NCBI GenBank assembly: GCA_009885955.1
Contig: VFJS01000008.1
Coordinates: 1-64,000 of the forward strand
DNA from: Spirochaetia bacterium
GTDB lineage: Bacteria; Spirochaetota; UBA4802; UBA5550
Reading direction: 5' to 3'
DNA length: 64,000 nucleotides
Shown here: piece by piece, positions 8,960 through 18,900 of the stretch
Layout of the letters: every line of letters begins with the position of its first letter
Position numbering within the stretch: position 1 is the first letter of the stretch
Program-made: the position numbers and the translations under genes
The notes under the pieces: generated by a model
Seen by the model: only the letters and a program-made list of their open reading frames with translations
Database searches by the model: none
What the model was told of the DNA's origin: nothing

Positions 8960-9559
8960 ATGTCAAATCCAATCAGAAGATGTGCCCCTGATTTAACGTA
9001 TCATGTTTATTCAAGATGTATTGATAAATCAAATCTGATGAAGGCCGATAGAATGAAGGACCTTATGATTAAGGTTATGAACATGGCCCTGGCAAAATAC
9101 AGGTTTGAATTATTTTCCTATGTTATAATGCACAATCATTTCCATTTTTTTATAAGAACAGTAGAGGATGGAGAGTCCATCTCCAGGATAATGCAGTTTA
9201 TTAAAGCTCAATATGCCCGCAGGTATAACAAATTGATGGTGAGGAGCGGGCCATTCTGGAATGAAAGATATGGCGATACTATTGTTGAGGAATCAGAAGA
9301 TCCCGGAACCGCATTTAATTATATAAATTGTTACATAATAAATAATCCTGTCAGGGCGAATTATGTAACGGATGCAAGAAATTATAAATACGGCTGTGTG
9401 CATTTTTATCTGGATGAAAATTATGAATCACCTGTAAAATTAACCTATAATAAATATTTCATAAATTTCGGTGTGACTTTTAAAGAAAGAGTGAGAAAAT
9501 TTCTTGAAATTGAAGAACAATTATGCAGAAAAATTATTCCTGAATCTGTTTTTGTTTGA
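8960..9559 (+). CDS. REP-associated Y1 transposase (RAYT)
   Basis: 199 residues of the Y1_Tnp/RAYT family, a domesticated relative of IS200/IS605 TnpA. The HUH metal motif is HNHFH at 58-62, and the candidate nucleophile Tyr is Y85 or Y89 in KAQYARRYN, followed by FWNERY, which is typical of the family. Length is normal, so the gene looks intact. No accessory TnpB is present. It is flanked by copies of GCTCAGAG(T/C)AA (8642, 8825, 8870, 9574) and, further right, by a decayed duplicate of the M55 gene end, so the locus has been rearranged. RAYTs act on single-stranded hairpin DNA and are credited with dispersing REP repeats. The local motif may be its target. Confidence 0.9.
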   Translation: MSNPIRRCAPDLTYHVYSRCIDKSNLMKADRMKDLMIKVMNMALAKYRFELFSYVIMHNHFHFFIRTVEDGESISRIMQFIKAQYARRYNKLMVRSGPFWNERYGDTIVEESEDPGTAFNYINCYIINNPVRANYVTDARNYKYGCVHFYLDENYESPVKLTYNKYFINFGVTFKERVRKFLEIEEQLCRKIIPESVFV

Positions 9560-9573
9560 TTTTTTTTGTTCTT

Positions 9574-9584
9574 GCTCAGAGTAA
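9574..9584 (+). repeat. GCTCAGAGTAA motif downstream of RAYT
   Basis: Exact motif 15 bases after the RAYT stop. It is followed by AATGTTTTTT, matching the sequence that follows the copy inside the M55 gene at 8104, so this side of the RAYT gene looks like duplicated peptidase sequence. Confidence 0.6.
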
Positions 9585-9660
9585 TGTTTTTTCCAAGAAC
9601 ACCGGTGGTAGTGGTAATATTTTATAGTAAGGCAATACTGGGATTTCAATTGTTTTTCCC

Positions 9661-9831
9661 ATAAACACTCTCTGCTCCGGCATCAAAGAGGGAAACTACA
9701 ACACCGTATATGTCCTTTGACATTTCGGCGCAGGCCGGGGCTCATTTTTTTGTTATGAATGCCGATTATTCATAATCGGTACATCCTGGGCTCGCTTCAA
9801 TATCCGGTATCATTAATATGTTTTTATGCAT
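9661..9831 (-). pseudogene. Decayed duplicate of the M55 gene 5' end
   Basis: These 171 bases align without gaps to 8452-8622, the first 57 codons of the M55 peptidase, at roughly 85% identity by eye. The start ATG (9829-9831) is kept, but the codon matching Ser22 is TAA (GAT TAT GAA TAA), so the reading frame is dead. The parent gene's internal repeat lies 348 bases from the homologous boundary, whereas here the copy at 9574 is only 87 bases away, implying an internal deletion of about 260 bases. The remaining sequence 9832-10060 shows no gene. Confidence 0.8.
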
Positions 9832-10066
9832 GTTTCAAATACTTTTTATGATCATCATTTTTTTATCTTTTTTATTTCATCTATCCCCATATCATCTGAA
9901 TCTTATGCAAATACTTGAGTAGATGATAGCTTTATATCGGCAGTGAGGCAGGGTGAAAAACAATTATACATAAAAAACTGTTATATGCAGCAGAAAAAAT
10001 TCAACAAAGCTATCATTTTAATCGTAATTAATAATAAGGATTAAACTGATTTGCCATGTAATTTCA

Positions 10067-10095
10067 TTGACAATTAACATAGGGGCAAATATTGA
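10067..10095 (+). promoter_or_regulatory. Candidate promoter of ctpA
   Basis: TTGACA (10067-10072) is followed after 17 bases by TATTGA (10090-10095). The -35 match is perfect and the -10 match is weak. It would give a leader of about 30 bases containing the GGAG ribosome site before the ctpA ATG. Confidence 0.4.
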
Positions 10096-10128
10096 TAAAT
10101 AAAAACTATATTTAATCTGGAGAATCTG

Positions 10129-11499
10129 ATGTTTAAAAAAATTCGGGAACGGAGAATTCATTTTACTATCCTTGCTTTTTTTACTGGATTGATGCTGGGA
10201 ATTAATTTCTCCTTTCTTGCCTCTGCAAATGAATCACCGCATAAATACCTTGATTATTTTCATAAAGTTTATCAGATTCTAAAGTCACAATATGTTGATG
10301 AACCGAATAATAAGGATGTCATATTCGGGGCTATAGAAGGGATGATTAAATCACTGAATGATCCCTATTCAAGGCTTCTTGATGAGAAATCCTTTTCAAG
10401 CCTTAACGAGATGACTACCGGAAAATTTGTAGGCGTGGGGATTGTCATAACCATCAAGGACAGTGATGTGGTTGTTATTTCGCCGATTGATGATTCGCCG
10501 GCGCAGAGGGCCGGAATACTTTCAGGTGATGTGATTACAAGGGTCAACAAGACATTAATCAAAGATAAAAAATTATCAGACATCGTGGATATGATAAAGG
10601 GCCTGCCCAACAGCAGGGTAAAGATAAACATAAAGAGGGAAGGGCAGGATGAAGAGATGGAGTTTGAACTTGAAAGGACTCCTATCAAAATTAAAAGCGT
10701 TGAATATTCACTGATTGAAAATTCCAATGCGGGATATGTGAAATTAATCAATTTCGGATCGGATACTGCGAAGGACATGGCCGATGCCCTTGAATTTTTT
10801 AACGGCAAAAATGTTTCCAGGGTTCTCCTGGATCTCAGGTCTAATCCGGGCGGGCTGCTCCAATCGGCCATCGAGGTATCGGGACTTTTTATTGAAAAGG
10901 GGCAGATCATTGTCTCCACGAAGGGGCGGGCCGGTTCAGGAGAAGAAATTGTCCACCGGTCCGAAAGAAACCCGGTATATACAAAGAAGCTGATTGTACT
11001 TGTCAACAAGGGTAGCGCTTCGGCATCTGAAATTCTGGCCGGCGCGATACGGGACAACAAGAGGGGGAAACTCCTTGGCGAAAAGACCTTCGGCAAAGGT
11101 TCGGTCCAGAAGACCTTTAATTTAGAAAAGGATATTGCCGTTGCCGTAACCGTGGCAAAGTATTATACGCCGTCTGGTGAGCTCATCCATAACAAGGGTA
11201 TTGAGCCCGACTACAAGGTTCCCATGTTTGACATCCCGAACGATGAATTGAAGATCTTCAAGGAAATCACCAGCGAAAAACTCATGGACAAATTTGTTCA
11301 CAAGGACACCGTTTATGATGAAAAGACAAGGAAAAGCTTTGTTGAATTCCTTGCCGCTCAGAATAAAAAAATGTCGGAAAAGACGGCAGGGTACATGCTG
11401 AAAAAGAGAATAAATTTGTATAAAAAAAGTTCATTATATGATCTAGAATTCGACAGCCAGCTTGCTTCGGGCCTGGAAAAAATTAATAAGAATGACTAA
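10129..11499 (+). CDS. ctpA: C-terminal processing serine protease CtpA (S41)
   Basis: 456 residues. An N-terminal membrane or signal segment (about 12-35) places the protein in the periplasm. A PDZ domain (about 95-185) precedes the S41 protease fold. The catalytic Ser is S298 in KGSASASEI and the general-base Lys is K323 in KTFGKGSVQ. The spacing of 25 residues equals that of E. coli Prc and B. subtilis CtpB. The family trims or degrades envelope proteins with exposed nonpolar C-termini. GGAG lies about eight bases before the ATG. Its end overlaps tsaD by eight bases, an operon-like arrangement seen only as gene packing here, with no obvious functional link. Confidence 0.95.
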   Translation: MFKKIRERRIHFTILAFFTGLMLGINFSFLASANESPHKYLDYFHKVYQILKSQYVDEPNNKDVIFGAIEGMIKSLNDPYSRLLDEKSFSSLNEMTTGKFVGVGIVITIKDSDVVVISPIDDSPAQRAGILSGDVITRVNKTLIKDKKLSDIVDMIKGLPNSRVKINIKREGQDEEMEFELERTPIKIKSVEYSLIENSNAGYVKLINFGSDTAKDMADALEFFNGKNVSRVLLDLRSNPGGLLQSAIEVSGLFIEKGQIIVSTKGRAGSGEEIVHRSERNPVYTKKLIVLVNKGSASASEILAGAIRDNKRGKLLGEKTFGKGSVQKTFNLEKDIAVAVTVAKYYTPSGELIHNKGIEPDYKVPMFDIPNDELKIFKEITSEKLMDKFVHKDTVYDEKTRKSFVEFLAAQNKKMSEKTAGYMLKKRINLYKKSSLYDLEFDSQLASGLEKINKND

Positions 11500-12487
11500 T
11501 AATGTTCTGGGCCTCGGGCTCGAAAGTTCCTGCGATGAAACATCGGCTTCCATTGTCAGAAACGGCAAAACCATTCTATCCAATACGGTTTTCAGCCAGA
11601 TAGAAATTCACAGGGATTTTTACGGTGTGGTTCCCGAAATAGCTTCAAGGGCGCATCTGGAAATTATAAATCCTATTATTGAAACTGCAATGAATGAGGC
11701 TGGAGTGGATTTCAATGATATCGATTATGTTGCCGTTACCAACAGGCCGGGCCTTGTGGGTTCACTGCTTGTATCATTACAGTCTGCAAAGGCCCTTTCT
11801 TTTTCACTGGGCATCCCGGTTATAGGGGTGAATCATCTTGAAGCCCATCTCTATGCCCCTTACCTTGAGGGGAATGAACCGGGTTTTCCCTTTATCGGGC
11901 TTCTCATTTCCGGAGGAAATACGGTAATGTACATTGTCAGGGACTTTGGAGACATGGAAGTTCTTGGTAAAACTGCTGATGATGCGGCAGGGGAGGCTTT
12001 TGACAAGATTGCAAAGTATCTTGATATAGGCTACCCCGGGGGGCCTGCTATAGAGAAGCTTGCAACTACGGCAGTGCGGAAGAATCTGTACCTTCCGAAA
12101 ATACTTGCCGGTTCCCATGACTACAGATTTTCATTCAGCGGGATAAAAACAGCGGTCGCTGTTCTTTACCGGAACGAGCCAGGTGTTGATAAGGCCGAGC
12201 TTGTATATGCTTTTCAGGAAAGGGTTCTTGAAATACTTGTAAGGAGGCTTTTTGCGGCTTCAAGGAGGACGGGTATCAGGCGAATGGTTGTCGCCGGGGG
12301 AGTTGCATGCAGCATGCGGCTCAGGGAATTAATTGATAATGCTAAGGATGATGATGATGTTATTCTTTTCCCATCCTCTTCTCTCTGCACCGATAATGCG
12401 GCTATGGTAGCCGGACTCGGGTTCCAATATTTTGCAAGGGGTATCTATGATGATTTGAACCTGGATGTTTATGCCAGGGTAAAATAA
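11492..12487 (+). CDS. tsaD: tRNA threonylcarbamoyladenosine synthase subunit TsaD
   Basis: 331 residues from the ATG at 11492. An upstream in-frame TTG at 11462 would add ten residues but lies inside ctpA and before the conserved start LGLGLESSCDET. TsaD transfers the threonylcarbamoyl group to A37 of ANN-decoding tRNAs, with TsaB and TsaE. Hallmarks are the metal-binding HLEAHLY, the ASKHA-type glycine motif GLLISGGNT, DDAAGEAFDK, and the later NAAMVAGLG near the C-terminus. Length is normal (about 335). The start sits inside the ctpA stop region, so translation is probably coupled. TsaB, TsaC and TsaE are not in the window. Confidence 0.96.
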   Translation: MTNNVLGLGLESSCDETSASIVRNGKTILSNTVFSQIEIHRDFYGVVPEIASRAHLEIINPIIETAMNEAGVDFNDIDYVAVTNRPGLVGSLLVSLQSAKALSFSLGIPVIGVNHLEAHLYAPYLEGNEPGFPFIGLLISGGNTVMYIVRDFGDMEVLGKTADDAAGEAFDKIAKYLDIGYPGGPAIEKLATTAVRKNLYLPKILAGSHDYRFSFSGIKTAVAVLYRNEPGVDKAELVYAFQERVLEILVRRLFAASRRTGIRRMVVAGGVACSMRLRELIDNAKDDDDVILFPSSSLCTDNAAMVAGLGFQYFARGIYDDLNLDVYARVK

Positions 12488-12501
12488 AAAGGGTAATGAT
12501 A

Positions 12502-13254
12502 ATGGCAGTCCAGAAAAATAAATCGTATAATAATCTAATAGACCTCTGCATTGAGTATGAGCTTGATCCGGATTACGTGGGTAACGCCTATGAGATTTTC
12601 AAGAAGCTTCTCTCGGAATATTTTTTCATGAAAGAATCGCAGATGAGCAAGGGCATGGAGCAGGTATTTAACGAGGTCGAAGCGCCTTCATTTCTTAAAA
12701 GCATTAATAGCATGTATAAAATTGATATTGAAATTTTATCGGACAGTATAAACGGCGAGTCGATAAATCAGTCTCTTTGCGGAAGGATTATGATGTCCAA
12801 GGCATTCCTTAAAGTCTACTATCCTAACCAGACGCCTTCGTTTAACAGCATGGCAGAAGATATCAAGTTCGAGCTGATTGGAAAGATCAAGACCATGAAC
12901 AAGACCATCATTGATGCCTTTGAAAAGATGAAGACCGACAGGCAGGCCGACAAGTCCCGGAAGGTGATAACCCTGATATCCCTGATTCTGAAAAACATAC
13001 ATATGAAAACCGGAAGGCCTCTGCTGAATCTGACAAAGCCCGCTGAAGATATTATCGGCGAAATATTCAGGGATGTGGATAACCGTTTTACGGCAAACAG
13101 CAAGCAGATGTCGAATCTCTCAGATGATTCAAAAATAAAAAACCTGATAAAATCATTTTTTTTCATAAAGCAGTTTAAGGATATTGAAGAGGTAGTCAGA
13201 ATATACAAAATTGAGCTGGAAAGGTTCAGGAAAAGGAGCCAGTGGTCTGTTTGA
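12502..13254 (+). CDS. Hypothetical helical protein after tsaD
   Basis: 250 residues from ATG 12502. An ATG at 12496 is nearer to the AAAGGG ribosome site (12488-12493), leaving only two bases, so 12502 is preferred. There is no signal peptide or membrane segment. The sequence is alpha-helical, rich in Lys, Ile and Met, and has a hydrophobic stretch around 150-170 (VITLISLILKNI). I do not recognise a family. It starts 14 bases after tsaD and is followed by a DUF2461 gene, so it is likely to be co-transcribed in the ctpA-tsaD cluster. Confidence 0.75.
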   Translation: MAVQKNKSYNNLIDLCIEYELDPDYVGNAYEIFKKLLSEYFFMKESQMSKGMEQVFNEVEAPSFLKSINSMYKIDIEILSDSINGESINQSLCGRIMMSKAFLKVYYPNQTPSFNSMAEDIKFELIGKIKTMNKTIIDAFEKMKTDRQADKSRKVITLISLILKNIHMKTGRPLLNLTKPAEDIIGEIFRDVDNRFTANSKQMSNLSDDSKIKNLIKSFFFIKQFKDIEEVVRIYKIELERFRKRSQWSV

Positions 13255-13287
13255 TAACACTTTGAATTTAAAATCGGGATAACTATT

Positions 13288-13989
13288 ATGAATGATGAAT
13301 CCGGATTCACAGGATTTTCCTCTGAAACAATAAAATTTTACCGTGACCTTGCAAAGGATAACAGCAGAACATTTTTTGAAAAAAACAGGTCAGGGTACGA
13401 GAACTTTGTCATGAAACCTTCGCGGAATTTCGTTATTGAAATGGGTGAGAGAATGGGGAAAATTGCATTTGATCTCCATGCTGACCCCAGGGTTGACAGA
13501 TCTATATTCAGGATATACAGGGACTCCAGGTTCAGCAGGGACAAGACGCCATACAAAACTCACCTTGCAATCTGGTTCTGGGACGGTCCGGGGAAAAGAA
13601 TGGAATCTTCAGGATATTATTTTCATCTTGAGCCGGGAAAATTGATGCTGGGCGCCGGTATGTATATGTTCCCTGATTATATGCTAAAAGGATACAGGGA
13701 TGCTGTCTCCGATGAAAAATTCTGTAACGGGCTCCATAAGGCAGTTTCCGGATTACTGAAAAAAAAATACAGTATCGGGGAAAAACACTATAAAAAAATA
13801 CCCAGGGGTTATGACAGGGAGTACCGGTATGCTGATTATCTGCTTTTTAACGGTCTGCATGCTGGAATTGAAGCCGACATTCCCGATGAACTTTTTTCTG
13901 ATGCATTAATTGATTACTGCCTTGAAAGGTTCAGGGATATGTACCCGCTCCATAAGTGGCTCTGCAATATGATTGACAGGCTGATTTGA
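13288..13989 (+). CDS. DUF2461 family protein
   Basis: 233 residues matching the DUF2461 (TIGR02453) family of unknown function. Visible hallmarks are GFSSETIKFYRDL at the start, F-F-E-K-N-R, the central I-F-R-I-Y-R-D-S-R-F-S-x-D-K-T-P-Y-K motif, and H-L-E-P-G followed by a G-A-G-M-Y segment. Length is typical. The protein is cytoplasmic. It ends one base before the next gene, indicating an operon with the 320-residue unknown protein. No biochemical role is established for this family. Confidence 0.88.
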   Translation: MNDESGFTGFSSETIKFYRDLAKDNSRTFFEKNRSGYENFVMKPSRNFVIEMGERMGKIAFDLHADPRVDRSIFRIYRDSRFSRDKTPYKTHLAIWFWDGPGKRMESSGYYFHLEPGKLMLGAGMYMFPDYMLKGYRDAVSDEKFCNGLHKAVSGLLKKKYSIGEKHYKKIPRGYDREYRYADYLLFNGLHAGIEADIPDELFSDALIDYCLERFRDMYPLHKWLCNMIDRLI

Positions 13990-13990
13990 C

Positions 13991-14953
13991 ATGAATTTCA
14001 CGGAAGAGAGAACTCCGAAGGGGATAACCTTAAAAATATTTTATGACAAGGATAAATACCTTGCCTTCGATTCGAAAGGGAAATCGATATATGCTGATGT
14101 TGAAGGCAAAGTAATGGTACATATGGTCCTTCTCATTGTTTTTCTGGGTGACAGCCTCGATTTTAAAAAAGATTATGAAAAAAATTATTTACTTCTGAAA
14201 ATTCAAAAGGGGAAAATAATCATCCCATTTAATATTAAAAACAGGATTGATCCCCAGTATATATTTCTGCCAACGGACATGAAACTCGATATGGTCCCTG
14301 CTAAATTGATCAGGATAAAGGATATTGCCGAGATGGTCAAGGATCTTGATATACATATCATACCGGATTATATTTTAACAGATGAATCAATAACGTCTAA
14401 TGATATTATTATTGTTAAGAACAGATACAAGATTGATGAAGATGTGGTGATAAAAGTTATGGAGAACCTGTCAGTACCGGAGAGGAAATATCCGGCAGAT
14501 GACATTGAGGAAAAAAATATCAATCTTAACCTTATCTCGGAAAATCCGGTTTACCTTGCCAGGATCCATCTCCGTGCAAAGGATCTTTCAAAAATTTACC
14601 AGCTCATCCTCGACTTCGAGTTAACCGCGCTGGATACGGAATATATACTTAATTTCATAGAAGAACAGTTGAAAAATTCCGAGAAGGATCTATCAAGCGA
14701 TAAGAACAGGAGCATGCTGCTGGATTTGAAAAATCTTTATGCTTTTTACATTAAATTATTGAAGAAAAACGATGAAGGCATACGGGATATGATCAATGCC
14801 GGTTCTGAAGTGAAGGAGATGGCAGCTTACAGAACCCTCATATCCAAAGTCAAATCGATATATCCCGGATCAAATGAGCAGATTATTTATACTGAATATG
14901 AAAACAGTGTGATAGATAAATGGGAAGAGCTGAAATCACAGAAAAATTATTAA
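13991..14953 (+). CDS. Hypothetical protein, 320 residues
   Basis: Begins one base after the DUF2461 stop and ends in a TAATG overlap with the next gene, so it belongs to a tightly packed operon. The N-terminal 100 residues look like mixed beta sequence with one hydrophobic strand pair (MVHMVLLIVFLGDSL). The middle includes a possible PilZ-like or DNA-clamp-like small domain, but I cannot support either. The C-terminal third (about 195-320) is alpha-helical. There is no signal peptide and no recognisable catalytic motif. Confidence 0.75.
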   Translation: MNFTEERTPKGITLKIFYDKDKYLAFDSKGKSIYADVEGKVMVHMVLLIVFLGDSLDFKKDYEKNYLLLKIQKGKIIIPFNIKNRIDPQYIFLPTDMKLDMVPAKLIRIKDIAEMVKDLDIHIIPDYILTDESITSNDIIIVKNRYKIDEDVVIKVMENLSVPERKYPADDIEEKNINLNLISENPVYLARIHLRAKDLSKIYQLILDFELTALDTEYILNFIEEQLKNSEKDLSSDKNRSMLLDLKNLYAFYIKLLKKNDEGIRDMINAGSEVKEMAAYRTLISKVKSIYPGSNEQIIYTEYENSVIDKWEELKSQKNY

Positions 14954-15963
14954 TGAAAAGTATACTGATATTTATATTGACTTTCATTTTATTGAACGGA
15001 GCGGCTTCCGGTGATAAAAAGTGGTATGAAATCTATTTCACCTCGCCGGAAAAAGAGAAAGGGATTTTATCCGACAATAATCCTGAAAAAGCTTTTTTAA
15101 GAATAATTTCAGGCGCCAGGAAAAGTATCTGCGGCGCCTTCTACGAAGTATCTTCACCTGCTGTCATCGCAGGCCTTATCGGTGCAAAGTTAAGGGGTGT
15201 CGATGTCAGGATTGTCACGGAGCGGGATACCTCCGGAGGCATGGGTATCAATAGTCTGATGAAATCAGGAATTCCCGTTGTCACCGATAACAAGAAGGGG
15301 CTCATGCACAATAAGTTTGCAGTGGTGGATGATGAACTGACCTGGACAGGCTCATTTAACCTGACTGAAAACGCGTCGAAAAGAAATAACAACAATGTAA
15401 TTATTATTCATTCACAGGAACTTGCAGGGATATATACTGATGAGTTCAGCGAGATGTTCAATGAAAAAATATTCGGCAACAGGAAAGAGTACGGGCCGTT
15501 TGCTTCTATCAGGAAAAAATATCATATCAGGGTGGATGAGACGGATATCAATATCTATTTTTCTCCCGAAGATGATGTTGAGCGGATTATCCTCAAACTG
15601 ATTTTCAAAGCCAGGGAATCGATACAATTTATGGCCTTCTCCTTCACCAGCAGCAATATCGGCGAGGCAATGATTAAGAAATTCAGGGACGGAATACGGG
15701 TGTCCGGACTCATTGAAAAAAAAGGCTCCGACAGCAGCTATTCCCAGTATGTCAGGATGAAGATTGAAGGACTGCCTGTGAAGCTTGATCGTAATGAATA
15801 TAATATGCATCACAAGGTGATCATCATCGATAAAAAGCTTGTTATAACCGGCTCATATAATTTCTCCAGAAATGCCGATAGGAGGAATGATGAAAATATT
15901 CTGATAATTGATAATCGGGATATTGCCGGGGAATATCTGAAGGAGTTTAACAGGCTTTATTGA
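14953..15963 (+). CDS. Exported phospholipase D-like protein, two HKD motifs
   Basis: 336 residues from the ATG overlapping the previous stop (TAATG). This start exposes a signal peptide (MKSILIFILTFILLNGAASG), whereas the longer frame from 14920 would bury it. Two HxK(x)4D motifs are intact: HNKFAVVD with downstream GSFNLTENA, and HHKVIIID with GSYNFSRNA, so both halves of the bilobal PLD active site are present. Members include phospholipases, cardiolipin synthases and Nuc-type nucleases; the compact size and export suggest a Nuc-like or phospholipase activity in the periplasm, undecided. It converges directly on the large transglutaminase-like gene with no spacer. Confidence 0.88.
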   Translation: MKSILIFILTFILLNGAASGDKKWYEIYFTSPEKEKGILSDNNPEKAFLRIISGARKSICGAFYEVSSPAVIAGLIGAKLRGVDVRIVTERDTSGGMGINSLMKSGIPVVTDNKKGLMHNKFAVVDDELTWTGSFNLTENASKRNNNNVIIIHSQELAGIYTDEFSEMFNEKIFGNRKEYGPFASIRKKYHIRVDETDINIYFSPEDDVERIILKLIFKARESIQFMAFSFTSSNIGEAMIKKFRDGIRVSGLIEKKGSDSSYSQYVRMKIEGLPVKLDRNEYNMHHKVIIIDKKLVITGSYNFSRNADRRNDENILIIDNRDIAGEYLKEFNRLY

Positions 15964-18900
15964 TCAATCCCTCAATAGGATTATCCTTTCAAGTTCTTTG
16001 CCGGTTATCGTTTTTGTGAACTCTCTGAAATGAATGTATTCATCAGCATTTATATCCCTGTGGATAATATTAATTACTGAAGCTGCCCTGATTAATTTTT
16101 TTTCCTTTATAAATGTGAATCCTGCGCTGAATTTGGAATTTTTAAATTCTCTGCTTTCCGGAATGCTGAATACCCTGAATCCATCGGGAATAAAATATTC
16201 AACTGTTTCACATACTTGAATTTTCGACGGCAATAGTATTGAAGAGAGCCTGTTTTTTACGAAGGATAAATTTGTATAGTTTTCAGTGGGTATCAGGAAG
16301 GATCTCATAATCATTTCATCTCCCCCAGCCTGTGCAAGGGATGGGATATTTACTGTATAACTGTATGATACGGGCATATCGGGATTGATGCTTTCGATTT
16401 TTAATCCGGATATAGCAGCGCCCGGATACCTCCTGTTCCAGTATTCATTGAGGACCATTATTTTTTTTTCAGAATTTTTAAGTTCTGCCCTTGCTTCAGC
16501 TGCCGATGAGCCTGAAAATATAAGTCTGCGTTCCAGGGAGGCGTTGCCGTCCCTGTCCAGTGTTACCCTGGTAAATGCCTTTTGTGAATTCGGAAGGTAC
16601 ATTGGACTCTCTATATTTTTAAAAAAATACCTGTCATCGCTGAGAACCAATGCGGTGACGCCTGTGATACTGTCGGGGATCTCCCTGAATCCTGAATCCG
16701 TTACCGTGCCGTCAAGAAACAGATCTATGGTACCTGATGCCATGGAATTTATTTTTACAAAACAGACTGCATGGTTGAATTCGCCTATAAACGGAATGGA
16801 GAGGTTTGCCGCCCCCCGGTCTGATGTTCTTAGAAGGGCAAGCCCTGCATCAATCCCGGCCTCCCTTAGCAGAGCAATCAGGACCAGGCTTATGTCCTTG
16901 CAGTCCCCCATCCGTGATGCATAGGTGAGCGCTGCTTCCCTGGGCTGAATCCCGCCTATTCCCAGCTCAAAGCCGACATACCGTATATTGCCGGTTACAT
17001 GATAATATATCTTCCGTACCTTTTCAATATCCGTATCATTTGGAGCAAGTATAACTTTAAGAATTTTTTTCATTTCGCCGCTTGCATGTATCCTGTTTTT
17101 CAGGAGGTGCCTGTACCATGCATGGCATTCGTCCCAGTTTATGTGAGTAGTGAAATATACAGCAGGGAGGATGTCACTGTAATGCGGCATGGACTCCTCT
17201 TTTTTGCGCGGATGAAGATTCTGAACGTTAATTTTCCATATGACTTTTCCATTTTTTTTGAAAATTTCAATGGAACGGCCATCAATATTTTTATTATAAT
17301 TAATTAACTTTTTTCCTTCCTGGCAGCTCACGACAATATTGGTGAGGATGGTCCTGTACTCCCCGCCGAGCATGATTTTCTCTCCGAAATAATCCCGGTA
17401 TTCCTTCCGGTTTCTGTTTTTAACCGTATAGCTCAGGTCCAGGATGCTCCCTTTTCGAAGGGAGATTACCGGAATGACTATAGCCTCGAGGTCATAGTAG
17501 AGCCTGCTTTCAGGATCTGATAATGATTTTCTGTAACGGCCGGTACTGTTTATCCTGCTTCCATCATGTATCACAATGCACCTGACATTCTCAACAGTTT
17601 CCACATCGGGATCGACTATGATATACTGGGTGTTGAAATCCTTAATGGCAGATTCATCGTTGATGAGCACTATCTTTCTGATCCATTTTTCACTGGAGCC
17701 GTCCAGACTGACCCGTGCCGCAGTCTCGGAAAGGAGAATGACAGCCTGCTCATTCCTGTACTTTTCTGCCGAAGACAGGAGGCCGGCAATGGTGCCATTG
17801 TAAAGGTAATCACCGGTTTCATTTATCTCTCCGGATATGACTGACAGAAATTTTTTCAGCTGGTAGTTGTCCGGGTCGAGAGAAGAGGCTTGCCTGAGAT
17901 AATATACTGCCAGTCCCGGCCTGTTAATCCGATAGTATATCTCACCCATTTTTCTCAGGATATTTTTATTATATGGTGAAGATTTAATGGCAGCTGAAAG
18001 ATACGGGAGCGCGGCTTCAGGCGGACCGGTTAATTCAGCAGTTCTGGCAAGGCTTAATATCAATTCCACATCGTCTTTGAATACATAGGTGAGCCCGCTC
18101 AGGGTTGAAATGGATTTATCGTAATATCCCGATTTTATGAAGGTATCGGAAATTTCCATGGAGAGTGTTTTATTATATCTGTCCATGTCTTCCAGAGCCT
18201 TCATACTTTTCAACGCCAGGTCATATTTCATTTCCTCAAGATACATTTTATACAGCAATGAATGCCCCAATGAAGGGAATTCGGTGAGAAGGAGATTCCC
18301 AGCAGTTTTAACTGCTTCATGATTCCACTTTTTATGATAGAAAAACTTTGCCATGAACCAGGAGTGGATGATGGAATGGCGGCTCAGCTCGTTTAACCTT
18401 GAAATCATCTCATAGGCGTCGGCATAAAAGCCAGATGAGAGCTTCATGTGTATCAGTTCCATGAGCGGCTCCATGCCGCTGGAGCCCGATTCATCGGCCT
18501 CCCTGAAATACCGGTCTTTTTTTTCCAGGGATTTTTCTGATTTTCCTGCATAAAAATTTGCCCATGAGAAATAGAGGCTCTTTCTGCTGATCGATGAAAA
18601 GTATCTGTTCATTGCGCCGTTGTCGTCTGTGGATAGACCGGATACAAAGAGGAGGTAACCGGCCATGAAGGACTCTTTCTCTGCGGGTGTTTCTTTTTTT
18701 ATCAGATAATTGAGCGAGGGGAACAGTGATGCATCAAGAAGCCGTCCTTCTGAACCGGGTTTACTATTGTTCCCGCCTGGTTTTGTCAGGGTTTCGCCTT
18801 CTCTTCCTGTGGCCCTGAGTGACAATTTAATTGAGCCGTCAGCATCTGCAGCCTTGATCAGAAGCTTATGTGTACCAGCAGCAAGCCTGACTTTTAAATA

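Noticed and set aside
8960-9559. RAYT as part of a complete IS200/IS605 element
   Set aside because: No TnpB gene and no defined element ends; domain features fit the single-gene RAYT group.
10365-11096. Long antisense frame in ctpA
   Set aside because: It is complementary to a well-conserved protease gene and has the composition of a shadow frame.
16385-16924. Plus-strand frame inside the large transglutaminase-like gene
   Set aside because: The minus-strand gene contains the conserved Cys/His/Asp core, so this is a shadow.
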